A DNA stretch of 64,000 nucleotides from Alphaproteobacteria bacterium (GCA_016869435.1 VGEB01000004.1:1-64000), one strand, 5' to 3'. Positions 46,076-56,488 are shown, counted from the stretch's first letter. Numbers and translations: made by a program. Notes: a model not told the origin generated them from the sequence alone.

Positions 46076-46867
46076 ATGATTCGCTCCGCCCTGATGAATG
46101 TGATGACCGCCGCCGCTTTGAAGGCCGGTCGCGGCCTTAAGCGCGACTTCGGCGAGGTGGAGAACCTTCAGGTTTCAGTCAAAGGTCCGGGCGATTTTGT
46201 CACCGCGGCCGACAAGCGCGCAGAGAAAACCCTGTTTGAAGAGCTGTCGAAGGCGCGCCCCGGCTACGGCTTCGTTATGGAGGAAGGCGGCCTCGTCGAA
46301 GGCTCCGACAAGAGCCACCGCTGGCTGATCGATCCGCTCGACGGCACGTCGAATTTTCTCCACGGCGTTCCGGTCTTCGCCATCTCCATCGGCCTGGAGC
46401 GCGAGGACCGTCTGGTCGCCGGCCTCGTTTACAATCCCGCCTCCGACGACATGTTCGTCGCCGAACTCGGCCAGGGAGCCTACTTCAACAATCGCCGCAT
46501 GCGGGTCGCGGCGCGGCGCTCGCTTTCCGAGTCCATGGTGGCCTGCGGAATTCCGCCGCTGGCGCGTTCGCGCGACCATGAGAGCTTCAAGCGCGAGCTC
46601 GCGGCCGGCATGGGAAAGATCGCCAATATTCGGCGCATGGGCGCCGCCGCGCTCGATCTCGCGCTGGTCGCCTGCGGGCGATTTGACGGCTATTGGGAGC
46701 GCGGCATCAATTCGTGGGACGTCGCGGCGGGAATCGTTCTGGTGCGCGAAGCCGGCGGATTCGTGAGCGACCTTTCGGGAGGCGCCGACATGCTGGCGAA
46801 GGGCGAGATATGCGCAGGCAACGAAATAATTCATCGCCAACTGCTCGACGTGATGAGGAAGGCGTGA
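46076..46867 (+). CDS. suhB: Inositol-1-monophosphatase
   Basis: 263 aa, Mg-dependent phosphatase. Motifs: VMEEGG, WLIDPLDGTSNF, INSWDVAAG. The GTSNFLHGVPVFAISIGL stretch is typical of SuhB, which also binds RNA polymerase and supports rRNA transcription antitermination in enterobacteria. The stop overlaps the GTG of the acetyltransferase gene by 4 bases, so the two are coupled. Confidence 0.88.
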   Translation: MIRSALMNVMTAAALKAGRGLKRDFGEVENLQVSVKGPGDFVTAADKRAEKTLFEELSKARPGYGFVMEEGGLVEGSDKSHRWLIDPLDGTSNFLHGVPVFAISIGLEREDRLVAGLVYNPASDDMFVAELGQGAYFNNRRMRVAARRSLSESMVACGIPPLARSRDHESFKRELAAGMGKIANIRRMGAAALDLALVACGRFDGYWERGINSWDVAAGIVLVREAGGFVSDLSGGADMLAKGEICAGNEIIHRQLLDVMRKA

Positions 46868-47340
46868 ACGCCCCTGCCCCGCCTGTCTCGACGAGATTGC
46901 GCCTTCGCATCGACGAGGACTGGCCGTCGATGCTCGATGTCTGGGTCGCCTCATGGCGAGCGACCTATCCGGAAATTGACTTCGAAGAGCGCCGCGAGTG
47001 GCTCGTTCGCCACGTTCGCGACCTCGAATCTGTCGGCGCAATGACGCTCTGCCTGTTAGACGCGGAATCCAGGCTTGCCGGCTTCGTCGTAATCAATCCG
47101 GCTGACGGCTGGCTCGATCAGATTTGCGTCGCGCCGGACCTGTTCGGCGCGGGTCTCGGCGCATCGTTGCTGTCCGCCGCGCGAGATGTCTCCCCGAGCG
47201 TGATCCGGCTCGACGTCAATGCGGACAATCTTCGCGCCGTCCGCTTTTACGAGCGTGACGGATTCTCGCGCGTTGGGCGTGGCGCGAATACTTTGTCCGG
47301 CCGCGAAACCATCATGATGGAATGGCGACCGCGTCGCTGA
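46864..47340 (+). CDS. GNAT family N-acetyltransferase
   Basis: 158 aa. GNAT fold with LDQICVAPDLFGAGLGASLL as the acetyl-CoA-binding V/I-x-x-x-x-Q/R-x-x-G-x-G/A loop, and RFYERDGF near the C-terminus. Substrate unknown. GTG start at 46864 overlaps the suhB stop; the preceding codons read as part of the suhB frame in another phase. Confidence 0.78.
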   Translation: MNAPAPPVSTRLRLRIDEDWPSMLDVWVASWRATYPEIDFEERREWLVRHVRDLESVGAMTLCLLDAESRLAGFVVINPADGWLDQICVAPDLFGAGLGASLLSAARDVSPSVIRLDVNADNLRAVRFYERDGFSRVGRGANTLSGRETIMMEWRPRR

Positions 47341-47394
47341 AACAGTCGTAGAGCGTCATGGCGGGGTCGTCCGCTGAGCTCTGCGCCTGCGCGA

Positions 47395-48837
47395 TCAGCT
47401 CTTCGGCGGGCAGCCTTGCTCGCCCAAATGCGCGATGCGGATCATGTTGGTCGCGCCCGGCGTGCCGAACGGCATGCCGGCGACGATGATGACACGATCG
47501 CCGGCGACGCCGAACCCCTCGCTCTCAGAATATTCGCAGGCGCGCCCGACCATGTCTTCAATGTCGACGGCGTCACGCGTTTCAAGCGCATGCACGCCCC
47601 AGACCAGCGCCAGACGGCGCGCAGTGTCGCGCTTCGGCGTCAGCGCCAGAATCGGCGACTTTGGCCGTTCGCGCGCGATGCGCAGCGCCGTCGAGCCGGA
47701 AGACGTCCAGGCGATGATCGCTTTGGAATGGAGCGTCTGCGCAACGTCGCGCGCCGCAACGGCGATGGCGTCGGCCGAGGTTGGATTGGGCAATTCGCCG
47801 CGCTGGGCGTTGATGATCGAGTGGTAGACTGCATCCGTCTCGACCTCCTCCGCGATCCTGCTCATCGTCGCGACGGCTTCGTGCGGATATTGCCCCGCCG
47901 CGCTTTCGGCGGAAAGCATCACGGCGTCAGCGCCCTCGAACACCGCCGTCGCGACGTCGGACACTTCGGCGCGCGTCGGCAGGGGCGAAAGGATCATCGA
48001 CTCGAGCATTTGCGTCGCGATGACGACGGGCTTGCCCAGTCGTCGCGCCGAACGATTGATGCGTTTCTGAAGGCCGGGAACGCGCTCGAGCGGCACTTCG
48101 ACGCCGAGGTCGCCGCGCGCCACCATCAGCGCGTCCGAAACTTCAATCACCTCCTCAAGCCTCGAGATCGCCTGAGGCTTCTCGATCTTCGCCATGACCA
48201 GCGACCGGCCCTGGGTGATCTGCTTGACCTCGATGACGTCTTCCGGCCGCTGGACGAAGGAGATCGCGACCCAGTCGACGCCCTCTTTCAGCGCGGCGTC
48301 GAGATCGGCGCGATCCTTGTTCGTCATCGACGTGATGGGAATTTCCGTATCCGGCAGGCTTACGCCCTTACGATTCGAGAGACGCCCGGCGACGTCGACG
48401 ACGGCGTGCGCCCGCTCGGGAGCAGTTTCGACGACATGGAGGCGCACACGCCCGTCGTCGATGAGGATCGAATCGTTGACCTTGAGCGCCGCAAGGATCT
48501 CAGGATGCGGCAAGCGCACGCGCGTCGCATCGCCCGGTTTCGGATCGCTGTCAAAGACGAAGACGTCGCCCTTGCGCAAATGCACCGAACCTTCCTCGAA
48601 GGCGCCGATGCGCAGCTTCGGGCCCTGAAGGTCGACGAGCACGGCGATCGCTCGCGACATATCGCTCTCGATCTCGCGGATCATCCGCACATAGCTCGCA
48701 AGGCCCGCGTGATCCGTGTGGCTCATATTGATGCGGAAAACGTCGGCGCCCGCCCGCACCAGGCCCGCGATGACCGCCTTGTCGACCGTCGCCGGTCCAA
48801 GCGTTGCGATGATCTTGACGCGCCGCGACCTTCTCAT
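47395..48837 (-). CDS. pyk: Pyruvate kinase
   Basis: 480 aa. Converts phosphoenolpyruvate and ADP to pyruvate and ATP. Seen: KIIATLGPATVD start, FRINMSHTDHAG, MVARGDLGVEVPLERVPGLQK, and MLESMILSPLPTRAEVSDVATAVFEGADAVMLSAESA (the active-site signature region). In serine-cycle methylotrophs pyruvate kinase balances PEP use against PEP carboxylase; that link is only context. Convergent with the GNAT gene. Confidence 0.95.
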   Translation of the reverse strand: MRRSRRVKIIATLGPATVDKAVIAGLVRAGADVFRINMSHTDHAGLASYVRMIREIESDMSRAIAVLVDLQGPKLRIGAFEEGSVHLRKGDVFVFDSDPKPGDATRVRLPHPEILAALKVNDSILIDDGRVRLHVVETAPERAHAVVDVAGRLSNRKGVSLPDTEIPITSMTNKDRADLDAALKEGVDWVAISFVQRPEDVIEVKQITQGRSLVMAKIEKPQAISRLEEVIEVSDALMVARGDLGVEVPLERVPGLQKRINRSARRLGKPVVIATQMLESMILSPLPTRAEVSDVATAVFEGADAVMLSAESAAGQYPHEAVATMSRIAEEVETDAVYHSIINAQRGELPNPTSADAIAVAARDVAQTLHSKAIIAWTSSGSTALRIARERPKSPILALTPKRDTARRLALVWGVHALETRDAVDIEDMVGRACEYSESEGFGVAGDRVIIVAGMPFGTPGATNMIRIAHLGEQGCPPKS

Positions 48838-48860
48838 GGGGAAGAGTTCCTGAGCTTAAG

Positions 48861-49280
48861 TTATTGCGTCGGCGCGGCGTTGGGATCGGTAAGCTGAACC
48901 GTCCAACTCTTCGCATCCCGTCCGGTGTCGATCTCGAAGAATCCGGTGCGATCAAATCCGCGCGCGAAACAATCCTCTCGTCCATCGATACGAAATTCGC
49001 GGTCGCGCGTGCACATGAACGCCTTGCCCTTCCACTCGCCGCCGCGCTCGTCCATGGCGTAGACATAGTAGTATTGAGCCGCGAGCGGTCCCCGCAGGAG
49101 CGTTTCGCAAATGCTCGGCCGAAGGTTCCACCAGCCTTCAGACAACCAGTTGCGCCCATCGGTATAGGCGATGGCGACGCTGACGCGGGCGCTGGTATTG
49201 TTGCACAGACGAAAGTCCGCGCGGACCGGCGCGGCGGCGCAGAAAGATACGGCGGCAACAAGAAGGACGCGTCTCATCAT
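48861..49280 (-). CDS. Secreted DUF1036 family protein
   Basis: 139 aa with a signal peptide (MMRRVLLVAAVSFCAAAPVRA). The domain has FRLCNNTSARVSVAIAYTDGRNWLSEGWWNL, a Cys pair (FMCTRD, EDCFARG), and ends SWTVQLTDP; these are the DUF1036 hallmarks. Function unknown; exported. Its stop lies 23 bases upstream of the pyk start, in the same direction. The Met at 49280 or the next Met at 49277 is the start. Confidence 0.8.
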   Translation of the reverse strand: MMRRVLLVAAVSFCAAAPVRADFRLCNNTSARVSVAIAYTDGRNWLSEGWWNLRPSICETLLRGPLAAQYYYVYAMDERGGEWKGKAFMCTRDREFRIDGREDCFARGFDRTGFFEIDTGRDAKSWTVQLTDPNAAPTQ

Positions 49281-49545
49281 AGGTTTGGCGAGGCCTGGAG
49301 GGGCTGAAGACGGGGCGCCGGCGCCGGCGCGGGGGTCGGCGCCGCAGGCAGTTCTGCAAACCATGCTTGGGGGGCTTTGTCCACCCTGCCGCAGTCGAGG
49401 CCCTGCCTCGCCAGGCGCGCGCCGCGGCGCAACCCTTCGGAACAAAGCAATCCGCCTTTTGTTTAGCACGCGTACGCGCTCGCGTCCGGAGCCTGCGCGA
49501 CGCGGCTTGACGAAGCGTGGCTGAAAGAGAGAGGCGTTTCGCGCG

Positions 49546-50571
49546 TCACTCTCTTTTCCGCAACGCCTGCGCGGCGCGAACCGCGAAATATGTCAGCACG
49601 CCGGCCGCACCGGCGCGCTTGAACCCGAGCAGACTTTCCAGCATCGCCCGCTCGCCGTCGATCCAGCCGTTTTGCGCGGCCGCGGTCAGCATCGCATATT
49701 CGCCCGACACCTGATAGGCGAATGTCGGCGCCCGATAGGCGTCGACAACGCGTCGCACCACGTCGAGATAAGGCATGCCGGGCTTCACCATCACCATATC
49801 GGCGCCCTGCTCGAGATCCAGCCCCACCTCGCGCAACGCCTCGTCGGAGTTAGCCGGATCCATCTGATAAGTTCGTTTATCGCCGCGAAGCGTCTTGCTC
49901 GTTCCAATGGCGTCACGGAACGGCCCGTAGAATGCGGACGCATATTTAGCCGCATAGCTCATGATCTGGACATTCTCGAAACCATCGGCGTCGAGCGCCT
50001 TGCGAATCGCCTCGACCCGTCCGTCCATCATGTCCGAGGGCGCGATGATGTCCGCGCCGGCGCGCGCCTGTATCACTGCCTGTCGCGCGAGCACGGCGAC
50101 GGTCGCGTCATTGACAATCTCCTCGCCAACGAGGAGGCCGTCATGCCCGTGACTCGTATATGGATCGAGCGCAACATCGGTGATCAGGCCAATATCGGGA
50201 ACGGCGCGCTTGATCGCCTGGCATGCGCGACAGATGAGATTTTCCGGATCGAGCGCCGCGCTCGCGCGCTCGTCGCGCAAGTCTGGATCGGTATAGGGAA
50301 AGAGGGCGACGGCGGGAATGCCGAGCGCGGCGGCCTGCCCTACGGCTTCAACCGCTGCGTCGACCGAGTAGCGGAAGACTCCCGGCATCGAGGCCACCGG
50401 CTCGCGTCGATCCGTGCCGTCGATCAGAAAGATCGGCCAGATCAAATCCGAGACTTCGAGCGCGTTTTCTCTGACAAGGCGACGCGTCCATTCACTCTTG
50501 CGGTTTCGGCGCGGGCGCCGGAGCAAGCTCAGCCGCGCCGCCGCACTGATTTGCCGTTCTGCCTCATTCAT
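49546..50571 (-). CDS. hemB: Delta-aminolevulinic acid dehydratase (porphobilinogen synthase)
   Basis: 341 aa, joins two 5-aminolevulinates to porphobilinogen in haem synthesis. Active-site Lys regions are APSDMMDGRVEAIRKALD and MVKPGMPYLDVVRRV. The metal region DVALDPYTSHGHDG lacks the Cys-triad of zinc enzymes, so a Mg-type enzyme is indicated, as usual in alphaproteobacteria. Complete. Confidence 0.95.
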   Translation of the reverse strand: MNEAERQISAAARLSLLRRPRRNRKSEWTRRLVRENALEVSDLIWPIFLIDGTDRREPVASMPGVFRYSVDAAVEAVGQAAALGIPAVALFPYTDPDLRDERASAALDPENLICRACQAIKRAVPDIGLITDVALDPYTSHGHDGLLVGEEIVNDATVAVLARQAVIQARAGADIIAPSDMMDGRVEAIRKALDADGFENVQIMSYAAKYASAFYGPFRDAIGTSKTLRGDKRTYQMDPANSDEALREVGLDLEQGADMVMVKPGMPYLDVVRRVVDAYRAPTFAYQVSGEYAMLTAAAQNGWIDGERAMLESLLGFKRAGAAGVLTYFAVRAAQALRKRE

Positions 50572-50686
50572 GGGGCCTCCGCTTCCAGCGCTCTTTCCCC
50601 GGTCGTCTCCTCCATCCGCTTTCGAGGCGAATGGACTTCAGGCTATAGAGGGTCGACGGCCATTGCGCTTGCGCGAGGAAAAACCA

Positions 50687-51142
50687 TTGAAAATCGGCTC
50701 GCGCAACTCTTCATTACGCCGATCGGCGCGCGGTGCGGCGATCGGCGCCGTCGCGCTTGTCACAGCGAGCGCGGCCGTCGCACAGGTGAAACCCGCAACG
50801 CCGACGCCACCCACGCGCTCCGCGCCTCCGCCGCAAAAGCCAAGCGCGCCCGCGCCTGAACGGAATGTCCGGCAACCCGCGCGGCCGCCGGCTCAAGACG
50901 CCACTCCTGCGACGCCAAACGCAAAGCCTGCTCCGCAAGCTCCTCAGCCGCCTGCGATCGGCGCGCTTCCGCCGCCGCCAGCGCCGCCTCTTGTTGATAC
51001 GAGTCAGCCGCCGCCGTCGCTTCCCCGCGCGCCGCGCGAGAAGATGCGTGCCTGCGCCGAGGAATGGGACAGGATGAAGCGGGCGTCGAATCGAGGGTTG
51101 CCGATGTGGCGCGACTTCGCGACGAAATGCCTGACGCGATAG
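50687..51142 (+). CDS. Secreted Pro/Ala-rich protein with conserved C-terminus
   Basis: 151 aa. TTG start with GAGGAA about 8 bases upstream, then a signal peptide (AAIGAVALVTASAAVAQ) and about 85 Pro/Ala/Gln-rich residues likely to be disordered. The last 35 residues, CAEEWDRMKRASNRGLPMWRDFATKCL, match a C-terminal signature (Cys-Trp-MK-x-Trp-x-F-x-C) I know from many exported rhizobial proteins of unknown function. Divergent from hemB. Confidence 0.6.
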   Translation: MKIGSRNSSLRRSARGAAIGAVALVTASAAVAQVKPATPTPPTRSAPPPQKPSAPAPERNVRQPARPPAQDATPATPNAKPAPQAPQPPAIGALPPPPAPPLVDTSQPPPSLPRAPREKMRACAEEWDRMKRASNRGLPMWRDFATKCLTR

Positions 51143-51203
51143 GCGTCTTAAACGAGCTGGCGCGGCATGGGCGCCCAACAATTATTGGTCAGTGGAGATT
51201 GCT

Positions 51204-51246
51204 ATCGCCCGGGACGCGTCTCGATAGACGCGCGCCCCCGGGCGAT
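51204..51246 (+). repeat. 43-base near-perfect inverted repeat
   Basis: ATCGCCCGGG...CCCGGGCGAT outer arms (10 bp) and CGCGTCT-CGAT-AGACGCG inner arms (7 bp), separated by a one-versus-three-base asymmetric loop. It lies 62 bases past the stop of the secreted protein gene and before the histone-like gene, both of which end here. No T-run follows, so it may be a factor-dependent terminator, an mRNA stabiliser or a REP-like element. Confidence 0.5.
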
Positions 51247-51308
51247 GAGTGCATGAAGCGCAAACGCAAGGCGCGAAAGAGTGATCGCGCTTGCGAAGGC
51301 GCCTCGCC

Positions 51309-51608
51309 TTACATGGCCTCCGGCGGAGCGGATGGCGCCGGCGCCTTTACCTTGCGAGGCGCACGCTTCTTCGCGGACGCCTTGCGAGCGCCTTTCTTAG
51401 CGCCGGCCTTCTTCACGCCGCGCTTCTTGGTCGCCGCCTTGCGGACGCCCTTGCGAGCCGTCTTCTTCGCAGCGGACTTTCGCGTAGCCTTGCGGGCGCC
51501 TTTCTTTGCCGCCGACTTCTTCGTCGCGGCCTTCCTCGTGGTTTTACGCGCACCCTTCTTCGCCGCAGCCTTCTTGGCCGGCTTACGCTTAATTGTAGCT
51601 CTCGCCAT
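51309..51608 (-). CDS. Histone H1-like Lys/Ala-rich DNA-binding protein
   Basis: 99 aa, about 30% Lys plus Arg, made of repeated AKK, ARK, KKGARK and TRK units with no hydrophobic core; a short Pro/Ala tail (KAPAPSAPPEAM) ends it. This resembles the H1-like C-terminal tails (AlgP/HC1/HC2-like) that condense DNA. ATG 51608 has AGGGG upstream. Because of its repeats, length may vary between strains. Disordered and probably nucleoid-bound. Confidence 0.75.
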   Translation of the reverse strand: MARATIKRKPAKKAAAKKGARKTTRKAATKKSAAKKGARKATRKSAAKKTARKGVRKAATKKRGVKKAGAKKGARKASAKKRAPRKVKAPAPSAPPEAM

Positions 51609-52265
51609 AATAAGTCCCCTTGATCCGAATTGCCGGAACTTTGCTCGACCGACAATACGCCCAAATAGCGTAACGCGGTTAATCAGTCGTTCAAGAGGTA
51701 AGCGCGCAGAAGTGATCAACGGAAGGCATGTCGAGGCATGTTGAGCGCCATCGCGCGACAAGCAAACCGATCTTGAAGCTGCTTTGCGAACACGTCGACG
51801 ACACTATCGAAATAGGTTTGCATCTCTCGTTTTGTTACGACGATTCAATTTCGGAATCTGTTAGCGACATCTGCTCGAAGGCGCCTCAAGAACTGCGCAT
51901 GGGCGCCGCGCGCCGCGCCGCGCCGGGTCTTCAATTACTTGATTTACCTTTATATCCGCGAACGTCAGCGAGTCGTCCGCGCTGACGGCGATCGCACATC
52001 GCGAATTATGTCGAGACACGATCAATACCGGCTGGGCGCGCGCTCGCCGCGTGCGCCAATCAACGTCTGTGGAGAGGCGGAGCTCGTCAAACGGCGCGAG
52101 AGCCGAACGCGCCGAAGAGACGTGTATCGAAGACGCGTGGGGAGAAAAAAAATTGTGGCTAGCGCCGCTGGATCGAAAAAAAATCGCCGCGTAATGCCTC
52201 CTCTTGGAGAAGAATCGCGCAGCGCACGTCTCGAACTGATTCGTTTTGGCGGCGAAAGGCGAGCG
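51609..52265. other. 657-bp intergenic region between histone-like gene and gatB
   Basis: No convincing gene. Short frames exist (for example 51728-51985 rightward) but lack a good ribosome-binding site or familiar sequence. The part at 51770-51960 is visibly richer in A/T than its surroundings, and 52140-52200 has two A-runs. It holds the promoter of the leftward histone-like gene. I see no tRNA or clear terminator here. Confidence 0.4.
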
Positions 52266-53735
52266 TCAAACGCCCAATTTGCGCTTCAAGAGATCGTTCA
52301 CCGCCTGCGGATTCGCCTTTCCGCCGGTCTGCTTCATCACCTGTCCGACGAACCATCCGAGCATCGTCGGCTTCGCCTTCGCCTGCTCGACCTTGTCGGG
52401 ATTGGCGGCGATGACGGCGTCGACCGCCGCTTCAATGGCGCCCGCGTCGGTCACCTGCTTCATGCCGCGCGTCTCGACGAGCTCCTTCGGATCGCCGCCT
52501 TCGGTCCAGACGATCTCGAAAAGATCCTTGGCGATCTTGCCAGAAATGACGTTCTGCGAGATCAGATCGATGATCGCGCCCAAAGCCTGAGACGACACTG
52601 GCGAGCGCGTGACGTCGACTCCTTCCTTATTCAGGCGGCCGAACAATTCATTGATCACCCAGTTGGCCGCGAGCTTGGCGTCGCGGCCCTTTGCCGTCTC
52701 CTCGAAATAGTCCGCTGCGGCCCGCTCCATCACCAGCACCCCCGCGTCGTAAGGCGGCAGGCCATATTGCGCAATGAAGCGCGCGCGCTTGGCGTCGGGC
52801 AACTCCGGCAACTCTCCCTTCAGCGCGTCGACATAGGCCTGGTCGAACTCAAGCGGCAACAGATCGGGATCGGGGAAGTAGCGATAATCATGCGCTTCCT
52901 CCTTGGAGCGCATCGAGCGCGTCTCTCCCTTGCCGGGATCGAACAGCCGCGTCTCCTGATCGATCTTGCCGCCGTCTTCGAGGATGCCGATCTGACGGCG
53001 CGCCTCGACCTCGATCGCCTGGCCGATGAAGCGGATGGAATTGACGTTCTTGATTTCGCAGCGCGTGCCGAGCGCCGCGCCGGGTCGGCGCACCGAAACA
53101 TTGACGTCGGCGCGCAGCGAGCCCTGCTCCATATTGCCGTCGCAGGAGCCGATGTAGCGCAAGATCGTTCGCAGCTTCGATACATACGCGCGCGCCTCCT
53201 CGGCCGAACGCATGTCCGGTTTGGAGACGATCTCCATCAGCGCCACCCCGCTGCGGTTGAGATCGACGTGGCTTTCCGTCGCCGAAAGATCATGGAGCGA
53301 CTTGCCGGCGTCCTGCTCGAGATGCAGACGCTCGATGCCGACGGTTATGCGCTCGCTGGGCGATACGTCGACAATGACAGAGCCCTCGCCGACGATCGGG
53401 TGCTTGTACTGGGAAATCTGATAGCCCTGCGGCAGATCGGGATAGAAGTAATTTTTCCGGTCGAAGACCGAGCGCAGGTTGATCTTGGCTTCGAGGCCGA
53501 GGCCGGTGCGGATCGCCTGTTTGACGCATTCCTCATTGATCACCGGCAACATGCCCGGCATAGCCGCATCAACGAGTGAGACGTGATCGTTGGGCGCCCC
53601 GCCATATTCGGCGGATGCGCCCGAGAAAAGCTTGGCGCTGCTCGTCACCTGGGCGTGGATTTCCATGCCGATGACAACTTCCCAGTCGCCGGTCGCGCCC
53701 TTGATGAGCTTGGTTGGAGCCGCCTCTGTCGCCAT
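52266..53735 (-). CDS. gatB: Aspartyl/glutamyl-tRNA amidotransferase subunit B
   Basis: 489 aa. Phosphorylates Glu-tRNA(Gln) or Asp-tRNA(Asn) and transfers ammonia supplied by GatA. Visible: [54 protein letters not shown], and the tail domain ending [29 protein letters not shown] 53735 has GAGG upstream; the frame is open beyond but unconserved. gatC and gatA lie 2-3 kb away on the same strand, separated by a chorismate mutase and an opposite-strand gene. Confidence 0.95.
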   Translation of the reverse strand: MATEAAPTKLIKGATGDWEVVIGMEIHAQVTSSAKLFSGASAEYGGAPNDHVSLVDAAMPGMLPVINEECVKQAIRTGLGLEAKINLRSVFDRKNYFYPDLPQGYQISQYKHPIVGEGSVIVDVSPSERITVGIERLHLEQDAGKSLHDLSATESHVDLNRSGVALMEIVSKPDMRSAEEARAYVSKLRTILRYIGSCDGNMEQGSLRADVNVSVRRPGAALGTRCEIKNVNSIRFIGQAIEVEARRQIGILEDGGKIDQETRLFDPGKGETRSMRSKEEAHDYRYFPDPDLLPLEFDQAYVDALKGELPELPDAKRARFIAQYGLPPYDAGVLVMERAAADYFEETAKGRDAKLAANWVINELFGRLNKEGVDVTRSPVSSQALGAIIDLISQNVISGKIAKDLFEIVWTEGGDPKELVETRGMKQVTDAGAIEAAVDAVIAANPDKVEQAKAKPTMLGWFVGQVMKQTGGKANPQAVNDLLKRKLGV

Positions 53736-53822
53736 ATCCGCCTCGCTAAACTTGTTTCTTCCATATAAACCACGCGTAGCAGGAGCGGAACGGCCGGCGT
53801 CACGCAAAGGAAAGGCGACGAA

Positions 53823-54155
53823 ATGGCCACGGGCGGAAATTCGGACGACAAGCGTGGGAAAGGGCTGGTTACGCGCATGCGTAACGCGCCCCGCCATGTG
53901 AGCATTCCCGTCGGCGTGGGTTTGATCCTCGGCGGCACCATTCTCGCGCCGCTTCCCGTTTTCGGCGTCTGGATGTTTCCGATCGGCCTCGCGATACTCG
54001 CTCCGCACTCTCCCGGGGCGCACAGACTGTCGCGACGCTTTCACTGGTGGTCGATCAAGTTCCTGCGTTGGTCCATCCGCAACGGCTTCGTTCGCGTCAA
54101 GAGAAAGACGCGCGACGACGATCAGGAGGTCGGACCGCCACCCGAAGAGGCCTGA
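53823..54155 (+). CDS. Small membrane protein (PGPGW-like)
   Basis: 110 aa. A basic N-terminus is followed by two close hydrophobic segments ([37 protein letters not shown]) and a basic, Arg/Trp-rich tail. The helix-turn-helix hairpin with PxxxP-x-F-G turn resembles the PGPGW putative transmembrane family. AGGAAAGG lies upstream of the ATG. Its last 34 bases overlap the convergent chorismate mutase gene. Confidence 0.6.
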   Translation: MATGGNSDDKRGKGLVTRMRNAPRHVSIPVGVGLILGGTILAPLPVFGVWMFPIGLAILAPHSPGAHRLSRRFHWWSIKFLRWSIRNGFVRVKRKTRDDDQEVGPPPEEA

Positions 54156-54502
54156 GAATCGCGCTTGGGCGCGCGGTCGCCCATCAGTCGCTCTTCATAT
54201 TGGATGGACCAGTCGATCAGCGACCGCCATAAATTCATCGCGACTTCGACAGATAGTCCCTCCCGGCGCGCGACCCCAAGCACATGCGCCAACACTTCAT
54301 CGACGCGCTCGGGCACATTGGCGGGAATCCCAAGAGCTGGCTTGACCCTCGCCGCCCGCTCGATCAGTCTTTGGCGCTTCGCGAGCAGCGTAACCAGCTC
54401 CTCGTCCAATTCGTCGATCAAACGGCGGACGTCGGACATTTCGTCCTGCAGCTCCTGCTCGGAGCGTTCCGCAACATCTTTTTGAGCGCGCGGCGTGGTC
54501 AT
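54122..54502 (-). CDS. Chorismate mutase (AroQ type)
   Basis: 126 aa, all helical. [29 protein letters not shown] is the AroQ helix 1 with active-site Arg and Lys, and later [15 protein letters not shown] is helix 3. It converts chorismate to prephenate for Phe and Tyr synthesis. It begins right after the gatA stop (two bases between), so it is probably cotranscribed with gatCA. Confidence 0.85.
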   Translation of the reverse strand: MTTPRAQKDVAERSEQELQDEMSDVRRLIDELDEELVTLLAKRQRLIERAARVKPALGIPANVPERVDEVLAHVLGVARREGLSVEVAMNLWRSLIDWSIQYEERLMGDRAPKRDSQASSGGGPTS

Positions 54503-54504
54503 CG

Positions 54505-55995
54505 TCAGTCCTCGCGCCACCACGGCTGAGGACGTTCGATCTTCGGCGCCGCCTGCTCGATCGCCGCGGCAAGAGAGAACAACGTCTCTTCGTCAAAGGG
54601 TCTGCCGATGAGCTGCAAGCCCAGGGGCAAACCATTCGCCGCGAGGCCGCCCGGAACCGCGACGCCTGGAAGACCGGCCATGTTCACCGTCACAGTGAAC
54701 ACGTCGTTGAGATACATTTCGACCGGGTCGGCCGCGCCCTTCTCTCCTTGCGCGAAGGCGGTCGACGGCGTCGCCGGCGTCAGGACGGCGTCGACGCCCG
54801 CAGCGAAGGCTTCGTCGAAGTCGCGTTTTATTAGGCTGCGGACTTTCTGCGCGCGCACGTAATAAGCGTCGTAGTAGCCGGCGGACAGCACATAGGTGCC
54901 GATCATAATGCGCCGCCGCACTTCGGGACCAAAGCCGCTCGCGCGCGTCTTCTCGTACATTTCTATAATGTCGCGTCCCCGCTCGCGACGGCCATAGCGC
55001 ACGCCGTCATAGCGCGCGAGATTGGACGACGCTTCGGCCGGCGCGATAATATAATAAGTGGGCAAGGCATAGCGGGTATGCGGCAAGGAAATTTCGACCA
55101 CTTCCGCGCCGGCGTCCTTCAGCCATGCGGCGCCTTGATCCCACAAAGCGGCGATCTCCGCCGACATGCCGTCGAGACGATATTCCTTCGGCACGCCGAT
55201 GCGGCGACCCTTCACGGAAGCGCCGATGGCTGCTTCATAATCCGGCACAGGCGCGTCGACGCTGGTCGTGTCTTTCGGATCGTGTCCCGCCATCGAGCGG
55301 AGCATGATGGCGGCGTCGCGCACGGTGCGCGCGATCGGACCCGCCTGATCGAGCGAAGAGGCGAAAGCGACGATGCCCCAACGCGAGCAGCGGCCATAGG
55401 TCGGCTTGATCCCCACAGTCCCAGTGAAGGCGGCAGGCTGCCTGATCGAACCGCCGGTGTCGGTTGCGGTGGCGCCGAGGCAAAGATGCGCCGCGACCGC
55501 CGAGGAGGAGCCGCCGGACGAACCTCCCGGCACAATCTTGGCGTCGGGATCGCCAGCGCGCCGCCACGGCGAAACCACGGGGCCGAAGGCGCTCGTCTCA
55601 TTTGACGAGCCCATCGCAAATTCATCGAGATTGAGTTTGCCCAAGGCCGCCGCGCCGTCGCGCAGCAGATTGGCCGAGACCGTCGATTCATATGTAGGCG
55701 TGAAGTCGTCGAGAATGCGACTCGCCGCCGTCGTGCGCACGCCTTTCGAACAATAAAGATCCTTTATGCCAAGCGGCAGGCCTTCGAGCGGACGCGCTTC
55801 GCCCTGCGCGAGGCGCGCATCGCTTTCGCGCGCCTGCGCAAGCGCAAGTTCCGGCGTCTCGGTAATGAAGCAGTTGAGCGCCCGCGATTTCTCTATCGCA
55901 TCGATATGCGCCTGCGTCAGCTCAACGGCGGAAAGCTGTTTGGATTTGAGAGCGTCGCGCGCCTCGGCCAAAGAAAGATGCGTGGGATCAGACAT
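54505..55995 (-). CDS. gatA: Glutamyl-tRNA(Gln) amidotransferase subunit A
   Basis: 496 aa amidase-signature enzyme that releases ammonia from Gln for GatB. The Gly/Ser-rich motif [13 protein letters not shown] and the upstream [20 protein letters not shown] (catalytic Lys) give the Ser-cisSer-Lys triad; [14 protein letters not shown]-like [13 protein letters not shown] follows. Lies 53 bases downstream of gatC. Confidence 0.95.
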   Translation of the reverse strand: MSDPTHLSLAEARDALKSKQLSAVELTQAHIDAIEKSRALNCFITETPELALAQARESDARLAQGEARPLEGLPLGIKDLYCSKGVRTTAASRILDDFTPTYESTVSANLLRDGAAALGKLNLDEFAMGSSNETSAFGPVVSPWRRAGDPDAKIVPGGSSGGSSSAVAAHLCLGATATDTGGSIRQPAAFTGTVGIKPTYGRCSRWGIVAFASSLDQAGPIARTVRDAAIMLRSMAGHDPKDTTSVDAPVPDYEAAIGASVKGRRIGVPKEYRLDGMSAEIAALWDQGAAWLKDAGAEVVEISLPHTRYALPTYYIIAPAEASSNLARYDGVRYGRRERGRDIIEMYEKTRASGFGPEVRRRIMIGTYVLSAGYYDAYYVRAQKVRSLIKRDFDEAFAAGVDAVLTPATPSTAFAQGEKGAADPVEMYLNDVFTVTVNMAGLPGVAVPGGLAANGLPLGLQLIGRPFDEETLFSLAAAIEQAAPKIERPQPWWRED

Positions 55996-56048
55996 TTGTC
56001 CCTTTGTTTGTGAAGCCGCTACATGCGCAACGGCCGCGCCGCAAACGG

Positions 56049-56336
56049 CTATTCGACGACCTTGGGCACGACGAAATAATGATCTTCGCGCAAAGGCGCA
56101 TTGGCGAGAATATCGTCGGCGATGCCACCGTCCGTCACGACGTCGACGCGCTTCTTCATTTGCATCGGCAAGGCTGAGGTCAAAGGCTCGACTCCGTCGA
56201 CGTCAACCTCGCTCAACGTCTCGACGAAAGCGAGAATGGCGTTGAGTTCGCCGCGCAGGCGCTCGACCTCGCCATCTTCGATGGCGATGCGCGAGAGATG
56301 GGCGATCCGGCGGACGGTCGCGGAATCAACGGACAT
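56049..56336 (-). CDS. gatC: Glutamyl-tRNA(Gln) amidotransferase subunit C
   Basis: 95 aa stabilising subunit. Sequence [42 protein letters not shown] and [17 protein letters not shown] are the GatC hallmarks. GGAG lies before ATG 56336. First gene of gatC - gatA - chorismate mutase. Divergent from ruvX. Confidence 0.93.
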   Translation of the reverse strand: MSVDSATVRRIAHLSRIAIEDGEVERLRGELNAILAFVETLSEVDVDGVEPLTSALPMQMKKRVDVVTDGGIADDILANAPLREDHYFVVPKVVE

Positions 56337-56488
56337 TGGGGCTCCGCAAGAAAGGTCTCGACGGGGCGCTATAGCGCCTGGTCTATCCCGGCGCAATGAT
56401 GGCGGCCTGTCGCGGGCGAAAAAGGGCAGACGCTCAATCCGTCCGGTTTGAGGAACGCCTGCGGCGTGATAGCGACAGCGCGGTGACC

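Noticed and set aside
47416-48897. Long rightward open frame opposite pyk
   Set aside because: Mirror frame of pyruvate kinase; Arg/Asp-rich with no domain.
51939-53579. Long rightward open frame (546 codons) opposite gatB
   Set aside because: It lies antisense to a well-conserved gene, lacks a ribosome-binding site and has Arg/His/Asp-rich composition typical of mirror frames in GC-rich DNA.
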